Counted from the first letter of the stretch, positions 1 through 9,512 are shown. The stretch is 64,000 nt of DNA from Micromonospora echinofusca (GCF_900091445.1 NZ_LT607733.1:3178501-3242500), one strand, 5' to 3'. The notes: generated by a model from the sequence alone, not told the origin. Translations and numbers: made by a program.

Positions 1-589
1 CGGCGACCTCGGTGCCGCGGTGCCGGTCGCCGGTCGCCGCCCAGACCGCGGCCCGCAGCGCCCGGCCGCCGTCGAGCGGCAGCCCGGGCAGGCTGTTGAA
101 CAGCGCGACGATGACGTTGCTCACGGCCAGCTGGAACGCGAGCTGGTTGGCCAGGGTGCGGTCGGGCAGGGCGAGGGTGGCGGCGACCGCGAGGGCGCCG
201 AGCACGGCGGAGACGGCCGGGCCGGCGAGCGACACCAGCAGGTCGATCCGCGGTGTCGGGGCGTCGCGGTCCATCTCGGTGTAGCCGCCGAGCAGCTCCA
301 GGGTGATCCCGCGCACACCGATGCCGTAGCGGCGGGCGGTGAGGGCGTGGCCGAGCTCGTGCAGCAGCACCGAGCCGAGCAGGGAGACCACGAAGCCGAA
401 GCCGATGAGGTAGCCGGCGAGCTGGGACAGGTCGAGCTGCCGGCGGGCGAACTCGGCGTACAGCACGGTGACCAGCAGGGTGAGCAGCACCATCGAGCCG
501 TTGAGGTGCAGCGGCACCCCGAACACCCGGCCCACGCTCAGGCCGCCCCGGGCGTCGGGCCGGCGGCGCGGTCGCCTCGTCTGCTCCAT
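1..589 (-). CDS. Site-2 protease family (M50) membrane metalloprotease, 3' end cut by window edge
   Basis: Intramembrane zinc metalloprotease of the M50/site-2 protease family. The reading frame opens at the ATG at 589 and runs off the left edge, so about 196 residues are visible and the C-terminus is missing. A basic N-terminus is followed by a hydrophobic segment, then a second one carrying HELGH (first His near residue 77), the zinc and catalytic motif. A later hydrophobic stretch holds FNSLPGLPLDGGR near residue 170, the second conserved S2P motif with the third ligand Asp. No PDZ domain lies between the two motifs in the visible part, which suggests the compact type with possible CBS domains beyond the edge (inference). 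It is divergent from the RecB-like gene at 718. Substrate unknown. Confidence 0.85.
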   Translation of the reverse strand, partial: MEQTRRPRRRPDARGGLSVGRVFGVPLHLNGSMVLLTLLVTVLYAEFARRQLDLSQLAGYLIGFGFVVSLLGSVLLHELGHALTARRYGIGVRGITLELLGGYTEMDRDAPTPRIDLLVSLAGPAVSAVLGALAVAATLALPDRTLANQLAFQLAVSNVIVALFNSLPGLPLDGGRALRAAVWAATGDRHRGTEVA

Positions 590-611
590 CGGCTCGATGC
601 TACGCGGCGGA

Positions 612-681
612 GATCATGCGCCGGCGCGGCGACGGGACCACGCGCCGGTGCGGCGAGGCGATCATGCACCGGTGCGGCGAC
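612..681. repeat. Three 22-bp imperfect tandem repeats, 24-bp period, in a divergent promoter
   Basis: Three copies starting at 612, 636 and 660 follow the pattern GATCATGCGCCGGTGCGGCG with two to four differences between copies. They fill the gap between the S2P gene (start 589, minus strand) and the RecB-like gene (start 718). The position fits a multi-site operator or a slipped-strand expansion. No regulator is evident, and function is unknown. Confidence 0.5.
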
Positions 682-717
682 GGTGGTGGTGTCACACCGG
701 TGCCCTAACCTTCGGGC

Positions 718-1629
718 ATGACGGCGCAACCGGTGACCACGCAGCAGTCCTCGACCCCGGCCGACGTCCCGGCGACCGTGCGGGCCTCGCTGTCGCCGTC
801 GCGGGCGGCGGATTTCAAGACCTGCCCGCTGCTCTACCGGTTCCGCAGCATCGACCGGCTGCCCGAGCGGCCGACCGTCGAGCAGGCCCGGGGCACGCTG
901 GTGCACGCGGTGCTGGAGCGGCTGTTCGACCTGCCGGCCACCGGGCGCACCCCGGCGGCGGCCGGCGACCTGGTCGGCCCGCAGTGGGACCGGTTGGTCA
1001 CCGAGCAGCCGGAGCTGGCGGCGCTGTTCGCCGACGGCGACTCCCCCGCCGCGGCCGAGTTCCTCCGCTCCGCCGCCGCGCTGCTGGAGGGCTACTTCGC
1101 GGTGGAGGATCCGCGCCGGCTGGAGCCGGCCGAGCGGGAGAGCCTGATCTCGGCGGTGGTCGACGAGGAGCTGCTGATCCGGGGCTACGTCGACCGGCTC
1201 GACGTGGCGCCCGACGGGGCGCTGCGGGTGGTCGACTACAAGACCGGCGGCGCGCCGCGAGAGGCGTTCGAGGCCAGGGCGTTGTTCCAGCTCAAGTTCT
1301 ACGCGCTGGTGCTCTGGCGCACCCGGGGTGTGGTTCCCCGGGTGCTGCGGCTGCTCTACCTCAAGGACGCGGAGGTCTGCGACTACGCCCCCGACGCCGA
1401 CGAGCTGCTGCGCTTCGAGCGCACGGTGGTGGCGTTGTGGCGGGCCATCGAGCAGGCGACCGCGCAGCAGGACTTCCGCCCCCGGCCGAGCCGGCTGTGC
1501 GACTGGTGCAGCCACCAGGCGCTCTGCCCGACCTACGGGGGCACGCCGCCGCCGTTTCCGACCCTGGCGGCGCCGGATCCGCTGCGTGACGCCCGGTCGC
1601 ACCCGACGCCCCCGGGCGCCGACGAGTGA
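718..1629 (+). CDS. RecB-family exonuclease, PD-(D/E)XK superfamily (Cas4/AddB-like)
   Basis: A 303-residue stand-alone nuclease of the RecB/Cas4-like PD-(D/E)XK superfamily, common in actinobacteria. The N-terminal SLSPSRAADFKTCPLLYRF is the typical opening of the family. The catalytic core is VVDYKTGG near residues 172-179 (Asp plus Lys). The C-terminal CDWCSHQALC cluster, together with an upstream Cys in KTCPLLY, could bind an iron-sulphur cluster as in AddB/Cas4. The length fits the family. ATG 718 is used although no strong ribosome site precedes it. A role in DNA end processing or repair is inferred from the family only, and there is no neighbouring helicase or cas gene. Confidence 0.85.
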   Translation: MTAQPVTTQQSSTPADVPATVRASLSPSRAADFKTCPLLYRFRSIDRLPERPTVEQARGTLVHAVLERLFDLPATGRTPAAAGDLVGPQWDRLVTEQPELAALFADGDSPAAAEFLRSAAALLEGYFAVEDPRRLEPAERESLISAVVDEELLIRGYVDRLDVAPDGALRVVDYKTGGAPREAFEARALFQLKFYALVLWRTRGVVPRVLRLLYLKDAEVCDYAPDADELLRFERTVVALWRAIEQATAQQDFRPRPSRLCDWCSHQALCPTYGGTPPPFPTLAAPDPLRDARSHPTPPGADE

Positions 1630-1746
1630 CCCGAGGCCCCCACCCGGCCGGCGCCGACAGGGATGAGGGGCTCTCCTCCTGACGGAGGAGGCCGACCTCA
1701 CCGCCGGCGACGATCAATCGGGCGGGTTGGCGGATAGCGTCGCGGT

Positions 1747-2943
1747 ATGACTTCGGCCCCCCGGGCGTGGCTGCGCCGGCACCCCCTCGCCGCGGACGCG
1801 CTCCTCGCCGGGGGGCTCGTCGTGGCGGAGGTGGTGCTCACCGCGCTGACTCCCCGCGAGTTCTGGCCGGGGCGGCTGCTGGCGGCGCTGGGCTGGAGCG
1901 TGGTGTGCGCCGTGCCGGTGGCGTGGCGGCGGGTGGCCCCGTGGGCGGCGGTCGCGCTGGCGGTGGCGACGCTGGCGGTGCCCCTGCTGCTCGGCCCCGC
2001 GCCGGCCACCCAGGGCATGACCTTCATGGTGCTCACCTACACGGCGGCCACCGTCGGACCACCGCGTACGGCGGCCGTGGCGGCACTGGCGCTGTGGGTG
2101 CCGGTCTGCGTCACCAGCGTCCTCGCCCCGCCGCCCGACGAGTTGCTGGCCAACGTCAGTCCCACCTACCTGGTGCTGAACAACCTGCTGGTCGGCGTCG
2201 TGTCGTACTCGGTGGGGCGTGCCGTGCACGCCCGCCGGGCCTCGACGGAGGCGCTGCGGGAGCGGGCCCGGGCGGCCGAGGAGAACCAGCGCTCGCTGGC
2301 CGAACGGGCCGTCGCTGACGAACGCCGGCGCATCGCCCGGGAGCTGCACGACGTCGTCGCCCACCACGTCAGCGTGATGGGGGTGCTGGCCACGGGCGCG
2401 CGCCGCGTACTGCCGAAGGACCCGGCCGCGGCCGACGGGGCGATCGCCACCATCGAGCAGACCAGCCGGGAGACGCTGCGGGAGATGCGCCGACTGCTCG
2501 ACGTGTTGCGTACCGACGCCGAGCCGGCCGCCGACCTGGCTCCCCAGCCGGGCCTCGCCGGCATCGGGGCGCTGGTGGAGCAGGTGCGCGAGGCCGGCCT
2601 GCCGGTGACCCTGCGGGTGGAGGGCACGCCGGCGGTGCTGGAGGAGGGGGTGGCGCTGACCCTCTACCGGATCACCCAGGAGGCGCTGACGAACACGCTC
2701 AAGCACGCCGGTGCGGCCACCGCCCAGGTGCTGCTGAGCTTCGACGGGGGCACGGTCGACGTGGAGATCACCGACACCGGGCGCGGACCCGGGCCGGACG
2801 GCGACCGCATCGGGCACGGCCTGGTCGGCATGCGGGAGCGGGTCGCCCTCTACGGTGGTGTCCTGCGCACCGGGGCCCGCCCGGGCGGGGGCTTCCGGGT
2901 GTCGGCGCGGATCCCGGTGGAGCCGCGGGGCGCGGCGGCGTGA
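1747..2943 (+). CDS. Sensor histidine kinase, NarL/DesK type (HisKA_3)
   Basis: Two-component sensor of 398 residues. The first about 160 residues contain several hydrophobic segments forming a membrane sensor without a large extracellular loop. A short coiled coil of Arg/Glu/Ala follows. The HisKA_3 box is RRRIARELHDVVAHHV with the phosphoacceptor His at about residue 201. The HATPase domain shows the N box (ALTNTLKHA) and the G boxes DTGRGPG and GHGLVGMRERV. The stop overlaps the next gene by 4 bases, so kinase and regulator are translationally coupled. It sits upstream of an ABC exporter, an arrangement known for drug or envelope-stress modules. The signal is unknown. Confidence 0.9.
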   Translation: MTSAPRAWLRRHPLAADALLAGGLVVAEVVLTALTPREFWPGRLLAALGWSVVCAVPVAWRRVAPWAAVALAVATLAVPLLLGPAPATQGMTFMVLTYTAATVGPPRTAAVAALALWVPVCVTSVLAPPPDELLANVSPTYLVLNNLLVGVVSYSVGRAVHARRASTEALRERARAAEENQRSLAERAVADERRRIARELHDVVAHHVSVMGVLATGARRVLPKDPAAADGAIATIEQTSRETLREMRRLLDVLRTDAEPAADLAPQPGLAGIGALVEQVREAGLPVTLRVEGTPAVLEEGVALTLYRITQEALTNTLKHAGAATAQVLLSFDGGTVDVEITDTGRGPGPDGDRIGHGLVGMRERVALYGGVLRTGARPGGGFRVSARIPVEPRGAAA

Positions 2944-3656
2944 CCGGGGAATCGGGACGGGGGAATCGGATGACCGACACGACGGTACCGGCACGGCCGG
3001 TACGCATCCTGCTCGCCGACGACCAGCCGCTGCTGCGTACGGGCTTCCGGATGGTGCTGGGCACGGAGGACGACCTGGACATCGTGGCCGAGGCCGCCGA
3101 CGGCCTGGAGGCGGTGGAGCTGTCCCGCCGGCTGCTGCCCGACGTGGTGCTGATGGACATCCGGATGCCGCGGATGGACGGGGTCGCCGCGACCCGGGCG
3201 ATCGTCGACGCCCGCCTGCCGGTGCGGGTGCTGATCCTGACCACCTTCGACCTGGACGAGTACGTGGTGGGGGCGCTGCGGGCCGGGGCGAGCGGCTTCC
3301 TGGCCAAGGACGTGCCGGCCGACGACCTGGTGGCCGCGATCCGCACGGTGGCCGCCGGGGACGCGGTGGTGGCGCCGCGGATCCTGCGGCGTCTGCTGGA
3401 CCGCTTCGCCGACGTGCTGCCCGATCCCGCGGCCGCGCCGCCGCGGACGCTGAGCGCGTTGACCGAGCGCGAGCGGGAGGTGCTCGTGCACGTGGCCCGG
3501 GGGCTGTCCAACGCCGAGATCGCCCGGGCGTTGTCGGTCAGCGAGACCACCATCAAGACCCACGTCGGGCACGTGCTGACGAAGCTCGGGCTTCGCGACC
3601 GGGTGCAGGCCGTGGTGCTGGCGTACGAGTCGGGTCTGGTGCGCCCGCGCGCGTAG
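2940..3656 (+). CDS. Response regulator, NarL/FixJ family (REC + LuxR HTH)
   Basis: Partner of the preceding kinase. The receiver domain contains the acidic pair LLADDQPLL and the phosphoacceptor Asp in VLMDIRMPRMDG (residue 73 from this start). Thr of LILTTFD and Lys of FLAKDVPADD complete the active site. The C-terminal LuxR-type helix-turn-helix is LTEREREVLVHVARGLSN to SVSETTIKTHVGHVL. The GTG at 2940 overlaps the kinase stop (GTGA). An ATG at 2970, ten codons later, is an equally possible start and would give the usual short N-terminus. A likely target is the ABC exporter operon that starts at 3996, whose promoter contains an inverted repeat (inference). Confidence 0.9.
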   Translation: MTGESGRGNRMTDTTVPARPVRILLADDQPLLRTGFRMVLGTEDDLDIVAEAADGLEAVELSRRLLPDVVLMDIRMPRMDGVAATRAIVDARLPVRVLILTTFDLDEYVVGALRAGASGFLAKDVPADDLVAAIRTVAAGDAVVAPRILRRLLDRFADVLPDPAAAPPRTLSALTEREREVLVHVARGLSNAEIARALSVSETTIKTHVGHVLTKLGLRDRVQAVVLAYESGLVRPRA

Positions 3657-3821
3657 CGCCTCGTCGCCGACGGCGTGTGGGGCGTACCGCCGAGTGCGCC
3701 GCGCACGACGGCGCGGTTGTCGCCGTCACCTACCGTGACCGCAGGGGTCGTCGCGTGGTTGACCCTGACGCGGCGTCACTGTGCAGGATCGGTCCGGGCC
3801 GGTGGGAAGGCCCTCGACCGG

Positions 3822-3853
3822 CCGCCGACTCAGGGGCAACCCTGAGTCGGCGG
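3822..3853. promoter_or_regulatory. 14-bp inverted repeat upstream of ABC exporter genes
   Basis: Arms CCGCCGACTCAGGG and CCCTGAGTCGGCGG are perfect complements with a 4-base loop. It lies in the 339-bp gap between the response regulator stop (3656) and the ABC gene (3996). It could be the terminator of the two-component genes or, with TCAGGG(N4)CCCTGA as core, the binding site of a dimeric regulator such as the neighbouring NarL-type protein. No T-run follows. The rest of the gap shows nothing else I recognise. Confidence 0.5.
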
Positions 3854-3995
3854 TGGGGGGCACCCGCAGCGCGAAATCCGCCCCGGCTCCGACCGGAGTC
3901 GGACGGATCGCGGCGGGCGGGCACAGATGATGGGACTGCCGTGCCGGACCAGCGGGGGCGGCGCGGATCGAAGACAGACGGAAGAGGTAGATGAC

Positions 3996-4763
3996 GTGAC
4001 CGCGACGGTAGGCCAGCAGGCGCAGGCCGCGGCCCGGGCGAACGACGTGTGGAAGGTGTACGGCAGCGGCGAGGCGCAGGTCGTCGCGCTGCGGGGGGTC
4101 AGCGCGGAGTTCGAGCGCGGCCGGTTCACGGCGATCATGGGGCCTTCGGGCTCGGGCAAGTCGACGTTGATGCACTGCCTGGCGGGCCTGGACTCGGTGA
4201 CCCGTGGCACGGTGTCGATCGGCGACACGAAGGTCACCGGGCTGGGCGACGCGGGCCTGACGAAGCTGCGCCGCGACAAGGTCGGCTTCATCTTCCAGCA
4301 GTTCAACCTGCTGCCGACGTTGACGGCCAAGGAGAACATCCTGCTGCCGTTGTCGATCGCCGGGCGCAAGCCGGATCCGGCCTGGTACGACACCGTGATC
4401 GCCACGGTCGGGCTGCGGGACCGCCTGGACCACCGGCCGGCGCAGCTCTCCGGCGGCCAGCAGCAGCGCGTGGCGTGCGCCCGCGCGCTGGTCGCCCGCC
4501 CCGAGGTGATCTTCGCCGACGAGCCGACGGGCAACCTGGACTCGCGGGCCGGCGCGGAGGTGCTCAACTTCCTGCGCAACTCCGTACGCGAGCACGGCCA
4601 GACCATCGTCATGGTCACCCACGACCCGACCGCCGCCGCGTACGCCGACCGGGTGGTCTTCCTCGCCGACGGGCAGATCGTCTCGGAGTTGATCGAGCCG
4701 ACCGCCGAGACGGTGCTGGACACCATGAAGAAGCTGGACACCCCCGCCGAGGTGGGGCGCTGA
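3996..4763 (+). CDS. ABC transporter ATP-binding protein, MacB/LolD family
   Basis: ATPase subunit of an FtsX/MacB-type exporter. From the GTG at 3996 (preceded by GAAGAGG at 3981) it is 255 residues. Walker A is GPSGSGKST with its Lys near residue 55, the Q loop is FQQFNLLPT, the signature is LSGGQQQR, Walker B is [13 protein letters not shown] and the switch His is in MVTHDP. This order and spacing are typical of the family. The stop overlaps the permease start (TGATG), so the two are co-translated. An upstream in-frame ATG at 3927 lacks a ribosome site and precedes non-conserved sequence, so it was not chosen. Exported substrate unknown. Confidence 0.92.
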   Translation: MTATVGQQAQAAARANDVWKVYGSGEAQVVALRGVSAEFERGRFTAIMGPSGSGKSTLMHCLAGLDSVTRGTVSIGDTKVTGLGDAGLTKLRRDKVGFIFQQFNLLPTLTAKENILLPLSIAGRKPDPAWYDTVIATVGLRDRLDHRPAQLSGGQQQRVACARALVARPEVIFADEPTGNLDSRAGAEVLNFLRNSVREHGQTIVMVTHDPTAAAYADRVVFLADGQIVSELIEPTAETVLDTMKKLDTPAEVGR

Positions 4764-7315
4764 TGTTCCGCGCGACCCTCAAGAGCCTGCTGGCCCGCAA
4801 GGTCCGGCTGATCCTCTCCGGCCTGGCCGTGGTGCTGGGCGTCATGTTCGTCTCCGGCGCGTTCGTGCTCACCGACACCCTCGGCCGCTCGTTCGACGCG
4901 ATCTTCGCCGACGCGTACGAGGGGGTGGACGTCAACGTCGCCGCCAAGCCGAAGATCGACGTCGGCGAGACCGACGGCATGCCGGTGGTGCCCGAGCCGG
5001 TGCCGGCGGCCACCCTGGACAGGGTGCGGGCGGTGCCGGGCGTGGCCGAGGCCACCGGCGTGGTCGGCGTCGACGGGGCGCGGCTGATCGGCAGCAACGG
5101 CAAGGTGGTGGCCTCGTTCGGCCCGCCGCAGCTCGGCGAGAACTGGACCGGCGAGAGCGACCTGGTGCGACTGCGCGAGGGGCGGGCTCCGCAGGCCGAC
5201 GACGAGATCGTCATCAACAGGGCGCTCGCGACGGCCGGCAAGGTGAAGGTCGGCGACCGGGTCGGCGTGCTGACCCTCCGGCCGAAGCAGGAGTTCACCA
5301 TCGTCGGCGTGTTCGGCTACAGCGGCGACCGGGACTCCATCGGCGGCGCCAACGAGATCATGTTCACGACGCCGGTCGCGCAGAAGCTGATGCTCGGCGC
5401 GCCCGACACCTTCAGCAACATCTCGGTCACCGCCGCGGACGGGGTGTCGGACGAGGCGCTGCGCGACGCCGTTGCCGCCGCGGTGGGCGCCGGCTTCGAG
5501 GTCAAGACCGGTGCGCAACTGTCGGAGGACGCGGCGGCCGGCATGAAGGAGGCGCTGTCCTTCTTCAACCGGATCCTGCTCGGCTTCGCGGCGGTGGCGC
5601 TGCTGGTGGGCACCTTCCTGATCCTCAACACCTTCTCGATCATCGTGGCGCAGCGCACCCGGGAGTTGGCGCTGATGCGCGCCGTCGGGGCGAGCGGACG
5701 CCAGATCATCGGCTCGGTGGTGCTGGAGGCCGTCGCGGTGGGGCTGGTCGCCTCGGTGCTGGGCCTCGGCGCGGGCATCGGCATCGGCGCGCTGCTGGCG
5801 TACCTGTTCAGCACCTTCGCCGGCGGGCTGACCCTGGCGGGGATCGGCGTACCCCTCTCCGCCGTCATCGGCGCGTTCGCCGTCGGCCTCGTGATCACCG
5901 TGGTGGCGGCGCTGCTGCCGGCGCTGCGGGCGTCGCGGATCCCGCCGATCGCGGCGATGCAGGACGTGGCCACCCCCGACCGGCCGCTGACCAAGATCAC
6001 CGTGGCCGGGGCGGTCGTCACGGCCGTGGGCGGCGCGCTGCTGGCCCTCGGGCTCACCGGCAACGCCGGGGGCAGCACCCTGGCCACCATCCTCGGCGGG
6101 GTGCTGTTCGCCTTCATCGGCGTGGCCCTGCTGACGCCGCTGATCAGCCGGCCGGTGGTGAGCCTGCTCGGCGCGATCTTCGCCTGGTCGGTGCCGGGCA
6201 AGCTGGGGCGGCTCAACTCGGGGCGCAACCCGCGCCGCACCGCCATCACCGCCGCCGCGCTGATGGTCGGCATCGCCCTGGTCACCGGGGTGACGGTGAT
6301 CCTGGACTCGGCGAAGAGCAGCATCGGCGGGCTCGCCCAGGACAGCCTGAAGGCGGAACTGGTGATCGCCGGGGCGCAGAGCGGCCCCCGCCCGCCGAGC
6401 TTCGACCCGGCGGTGCTGGAGAAGGCCGCCGCGATCCCCGGGGTGCGCCTGGTCGACGGCGAGTACGGCGACCTGGCGATGGTCGGCGGCGAGCGCACCT
6501 GGGTGGCCGCCAGCAGTGACGTCGCCGCGCTGCGGCAGATCTTCGGCGCCGAGCCCACCGCCGGCGACATCGACCGGCTGGCGCCGGACGCGATGCTGGT
6601 CAGCTCGGACACGGCGACGGCCCGCGGCCTCTCGGTCGGCTCGAAGGTGCCGGTGCAGACCTCGCGGGGCGAGGCGCGCACCTACACGGTGACCGGCATC
6701 TACGCCAGCTCCCAGCTGACGAACCCGGTGGTGCTGCCGGCGGAGGCGGCACGCGACTTCACCATCCCGCAGCCGATCCAGGGCTTCATCCAGCTGGCGC
6801 CGGGCACCCGGGTGGCCGACGTGCAGCCGCAGATCGAGGCGCTGCTCGCCGACTCCCCCGAGGTGTCGGTGGCCGACCGGGAGGCGTTCATCGAGCAGCA
6901 GACCGGCCAGCTGGACGGGCTGCTCACGATGATCCAGATCCTGCTGGCGCTGGCCATCGTGATCGCCGTGCTCGGCATCATCAACACCCTGGCGCTGTCG
7001 GTGCTGGAGCGCACCCGGGAACTGGGGCTGCTGCGGGCCATCGGCCTGCGGCGGGCGCAGACCATGCGGATGATCACCGTGGAGGCGGTGGTGATCTCGG
7101 TGTTCGGCGCGCTGCTCGGCGTGGTCGTCGGCGCCGGCCTCGGCGCGGCCGTGGTCGAGGCGCTGCGCGACGAGGGGATCACCGACCTGGTGCTGCCCTG
7201 GACGCAGATGGGGATCTTCCTGGGCCTCGCCGCGATCGTGGGGGTGGTCGCGGCGGCACTGCCGGCGGTGCGGGCCGCCCGGATCAACGTGCTGGGCGCC
7301 ATCGCCCACGACTGA
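4763..7315 (+). CDS. ABC transporter permease, two FtsX domains
   Basis: An 850-residue permease paired with the preceding ATPase. An N-terminal transmembrane helix (residues 15-37) leads to a large extracytoplasmic MacB-like periplasmic core domain. The first FtsX block has three helices around [19 protein letters not shown] second extracytoplasmic domain follows, and then a second FtsX block with [18 protein letters not shown]. The duplicated architecture is that of the actinobacterial single-chain permeases of about 850 residues. The family works by mechanotransmission in export of lipids, peptides or antibiotics. Control by the adjacent two-component system is inferred from gene order. 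Confidence 0.92.
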   Translation: MFRATLKSLLARKVRLILSGLAVVLGVMFVSGAFVLTDTLGRSFDAIFADAYEGVDVNVAAKPKIDVGETDGMPVVPEPVPAATLDRVRAVPGVAEATGVVGVDGARLIGSNGKVVASFGPPQLGENWTGESDLVRLREGRAPQADDEIVINRALATAGKVKVGDRVGVLTLRPKQEFTIVGVFGYSGDRDSIGGANEIMFTTPVAQKLMLGAPDTFSNISVTAADGVSDEALRDAVAAAVGAGFEVKTGAQLSEDAAAGMKEALSFFNRILLGFAAVALLVGTFLILNTFSIIVAQRTRELALMRAVGASGRQIIGSVVLEAVAVGLVASVLGLGAGIGIGALLAYLFSTFAGGLTLAGIGVPLSAVIGAFAVGLVITVVAALLPALRASRIPPIAAMQDVATPDRPLTKITVAGAVVTAVGGALLALGLTGNAGGSTLATILGGVLFAFIGVALLTPLISRPVVSLLGAIFAWSVPGKLGRLNSGRNPRRTAITAAALMVGIALVTGVTVILDSAKSSIGGLAQDSLKAELVIAGAQSGPRPPSFDPAVLEKAAAIPGVRLVDGEYGDLAMVGGERTWVAASSDVAALRQIFGAEPTAGDIDRLAPDAMLVSSDTATARGLSVGSKVPVQTSRGEARTYTVTGIYASSQLTNPVVLPAEAARDFTIPQPIQGFIQLAPGTRVADVQPQIEALLADSPEVSVADREAFIEQQTGQLDGLLTMIQILLALAIVIAVLGIINTLALSVLERTRELGLLRAIGLRRAQTMRMITVEAVVISVFGALLGVVVGAGLGAAVVEALRDEGITDLVLPWTQMGIFLGLAAIVGVVAAALPAVRAARINVLGAIAHD

Positions 7316-7326
7316 TCCCGACGCGC

Positions 7327-7356
7327 GACGAGGGCCCCGCCGGTGGGGCCCTCGTC
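7327..7356. terminator. Bidirectional hairpin terminator
   Basis: Arms GACGAGGGCCCC and GGGGCCCTCGTC pair perfectly around a 6-base loop. It lies between the convergent ABC permease (stop 7315) and the HAD gene (stop 7360), so it can end transcription from both sides. There is no U-tract, as is usual in high-GC actinobacteria. Confidence 0.8.
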
Positions 7357-7359
7357 GTC

Positions 7360-8037
7360 TCAGCCGACGGGCGGCGGCGCGCCGAGCAGGGCCGCCAGCA
7401 GCTCCAGGTCCGCGCCGGTCAGGCTCTCCAACTGGTGTACGCCGTCCAGCGGCCCGATCGGCACCTCCGCCGGTACGGCCAGCACCGCCGCGCCGGCGGC
7501 GAGCGCGCTGGCCACCCCCGTCGGCGAGTCCTCGATCGCCACGCAACGGGCGATCGGCACGCCGAGCAGCCGGGCGGCGGTGAGGTACGGCTCGGGGTGC
7601 GGCTTGGCGGCGTCGACCTCGTCGCCGCAGACGATGGCGTCGAAGCTGTCGCGTCCGAGGGTGTCCAACGCCACCTCGACCAGCGGCCGGCCGCTGGAGG
7701 TCACCAGCGCGGTCGGGATGCCCGCCGTCCGGACGGCCCGCAGCAGGTTCAGCGCGCCGGGACGCCAGCGCAGGCCGGTGCGGAACAGCTCCAGGATGCG
7801 GGCGTTGATCCACGCCGCGCTGGCCTCGGGATCGCGCCCCGGCTGGTCCAGGTCGTCGTGCAGGATGCGCATCGACGCGGCCATGCTGGAGCCGATCATC
7901 GCCTTGCGGGCGGGATCGGAGAGGGTGCCGCCGTACTCGGCCGCCAGCTCGTGCAGCGCGACGTCCCACAGCTTCTCACTGTCGACCAGGGTGCCGTCCA
8001 TGTCGAAGAGCACGGCGGCCAGGTGGTGGCTGTTCAG
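7360..8037 (-). CDS. HAD-superfamily hydrolase, beta-phosphoglucomutase/phosphatase-like
   Basis: About 225 residues with all four HAD motifs: the nucleophile motif [11 protein letters not shown], motif II Ser in LVTSSGRP, motif III Lys in [10 protein letters not shown], and motif [12 protein letters not shown]. An alpha-helical cap is inserted after motif I, as in subfamily IA phosphatases. The start is uncertain. The best ribosome site (GGGAGGA) sits 4 bases before a CTG at 8037, which gives the family-like N-terminus. A GTG at 8094 would add 19 non-conserved residues, and a GTG at 8013 would remove the first strand. The substrate is a phosphorylated sugar or similar metabolite, not defined by sequence. 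Confidence 0.85.
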   Translation of the reverse strand: MNSHHLAAVLFDMDGTLVDSEKLWDVALHELAAEYGGTLSDPARKAMIGSSMAASMRILHDDLDQPGRDPEASAAWINARILELFRTGLRWRPGALNLLRAVRTAGIPTALVTSSGRPLVEVALDTLGRDSFDAIVCGDEVDAAKPHPEPYLTAARLLGVPIARCVAIEDSPTGVASALAAGAAVLAVPAEVPIGPLDGVHQLESLTGADLELLAALLGAPPPVG

Positions 8038-8197
8038 CGGGTCCTCCCTCGGGTGGCTACCCGGGGATCCTCTCAGCCGGCACGGCGCCGGCACGCGCCC
8101 AGGTGTCGCGGGGTGACCTGGCCGACGGGTTGCGCCCACACGCGAGACTCGGGGACAACCGGTCGCCGGCACGGCGGCCCCTCGCGCGGAGGTCGCC

Positions 8198-8746
8198 ATG
8201 CGCGTCCGATCCCTGGTCTCCCGGTGCACCGTGGTCCTGCTCGCCGCCGCCGTCGCGATCTGGCCGGCGGGGCCGGCCGCCGCGGCGAGCCTGCCGCTGG
8301 ACCGCTGCTACGACCTGGAGACCCCCCAGCACGAGGATGAGCGGGACTGGTTCGCGCCGGGCAACGTGCACACCACGTGGCCCTCGCCGGTGGGCATGGT
8401 CGACCGGGACGTGTTCCGGGCGTCGGCCATAGGCACGATCCGCATCGACCACTGGGGCACCCGCAAGTCCATCTCCGGCGAGCTGCCGTTGGCCGGCAGC
8501 GGCTGGCCGGCGCCCGACGCCCCCCGGTACGCGCTGATCGCCAAGGTGACGTCGGGGTCCATGCTGGTGCTGCGCAACGGGCTGACCTACACCACGGGCC
8601 GGTGGTTCCCGGTCGGCGCCGACAGCGGCTGCATGCTCTACTCGAACGGCGGTGCGCCGTCGCGGCTCATCTTCTCCTTCAACGACCCGAACCTCGGCGA
8701 CAACGGCGGCGGCGCGTCGGTGTGGGTACGGCAGTGGTGGAACTGA
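8198..8746 (+). CDS. Small secreted protein, possible LecA/PA-IL-like sugar-binding fold
   Basis: A 182-residue exported protein. It has a classical signal peptide (Arg-rich start, hydrophobic core, AAA cleavage site near residue 29) and a ribosome site GGAGG upstream of ATG 8198. Two Cys residues in the mature part could pair. The C-terminal FNDPNLGDNGGGASVWV resembles the calcium- and galactose-binding loop of PA-IL/LecA-type jelly-roll lectins (Asp-Asn-Gly followed by a beta strand). That is a motif-level resemblance and not a firm family call. It stands alone between convergent neighbours. Confidence 0.7.
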   Translation: MRVRSLVSRCTVVLLAAAVAIWPAGPAAAASLPLDRCYDLETPQHEDERDWFAPGNVHTTWPSPVGMVDRDVFRASAIGTIRIDHWGTRKSISGELPLAGSGWPAPDAPRYALIAKVTSGSMLVLRNGLTYTTGRWFPVGADSGCMLYSNGGAPSRLIFSFNDPNLGDNGGGASVWVRQWWN

Positions 8747-8762
8747 CTGCGCCCCGGCGGTC

Positions 8763-9512
8763 TCAGCCGAGGTCGCAGGCGGCGAGGGACTTCTCGTAGC
8801 CGCGGAAGAACGACTCGGTGCGTTGCTCGGCGGTGCCGTGCGCGCCCTCGGCGAACCACGGCTGGTCGGGGGCGTCCCCGACGGCCAGCAGCCCCTCGCG
8901 GAACTCCTCCAGGTCGCCGTCGGCGAGCCGCAGCGCCTTCGCGCGTACCGAGTCGCCGAGGTAGGCCCCGGCCATGCAGTCCGCCTGCAACTCCTGCTGG
9001 ATGGTGTAGGAGTAGCGGATGCCGAGCCGGGCCTGGATGCCGTGCGCGTACTCGTGGCCGAGCAGGTAGAACACGAAGGCGTCGCCGACCTGCCGGAACG
9101 CGGCCACCGACCAGTTCACGTCGTAGGCGATGAAGTCGCCCGCCGAGCAGTAGACGGCGTTGTTGCGCGGCAGCGGCTGCCCGCCGCAGGAGACCTCCCC
9201 GGCCCGCTGGTACGGGATGATCCGGCGGATCGGGCGGAACCGCTGCCCCGAGGCCCGGAACTGGGCGGCCCAGTACCGCTCGGCGATGCTCTGCGCGTCG
9301 GCGACGTCCTGCCGGAACTCCGCGACGCTGGTGGTGCCGTCGGCCCGGGTCTGCTCGGCACCCGGCGAGGACCCGCCGCCGGGGCGCGGCGGCTCGGGCT
9401 GCTGTCCCTCGGGTTCGGACACCCCGCCGACCACGCACCCGGCCGCCGCGACGAGGGCCACCAGCAGGCCGGCCAGCGAGCTTCGCGGTCGGCGTCCCAC
9501 GCGCGTCGTCAC
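8763..9512 (-). CDS. Putative neutral zinc metallopeptidase lipoprotein (YpfJ-like)
   Basis: A 249-residue lipoprotein. The signal sequence ends in a lipobox with the modified Cys in AAAGC near residue 26. The mature protein has the neutral zinc metallopeptidase domain with LGHEYAHGIQ (HExxH) and the downstream ELQADCMAG segment that supplies the third ligand. Other family marks include an Asp/Cys-containing stretch (EVSCGGQPL to YCSAGDFIAYD). The length fits the family. The protein should act on the outer face of the membrane. Its substrate is unknown in this family. Confidence 0.85.
   Translation of the reverse strand: MTTRVGRRPRSSLAGLLVALVAAAGCVVGGVSEPEGQQPEPPRPGGGSSPGAEQTRADGTTSVAEFRQDVADAQSIAERYWAAQFRASGQRFRPIRRIIPYQRAGEVSCGGQPLPRNNAVYCSAGDFIAYDVNWSVAAFRQVGDAFVFYLLGHEYAHGIQARLGIRYSYTIQQELQADCMAGAYLGDSVRAKALRLADGDLEEFREGLLAVGDAPDQPWFAEGAHGTAEQRTESFFRGYEKSLAACDLG

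Noticed and set aside
718..1629. RecB/Cas4-like nuclease as a sign of a CRISPR-Cas system
   Set aside because: No other cas gene or repeat-spacer array is present. The protein matches the stand-alone actinobacterial RecB family.
3888..3899. CTCCGACCGGAG near-palindrome before the ABC gene as a second operator
   Set aside because: Five-base arms of G/C are expected often by chance in this sequence, and nothing else supports it.
3830..7969. A very long open frame (about 1379 codons) on the minus strand opposite the ABC exporter
   Set aside because: It is antisense to two clearly conserved genes. Its translation is Arg/His/Gly-rich with no domain. Long shadow frames are normal at this GC content.
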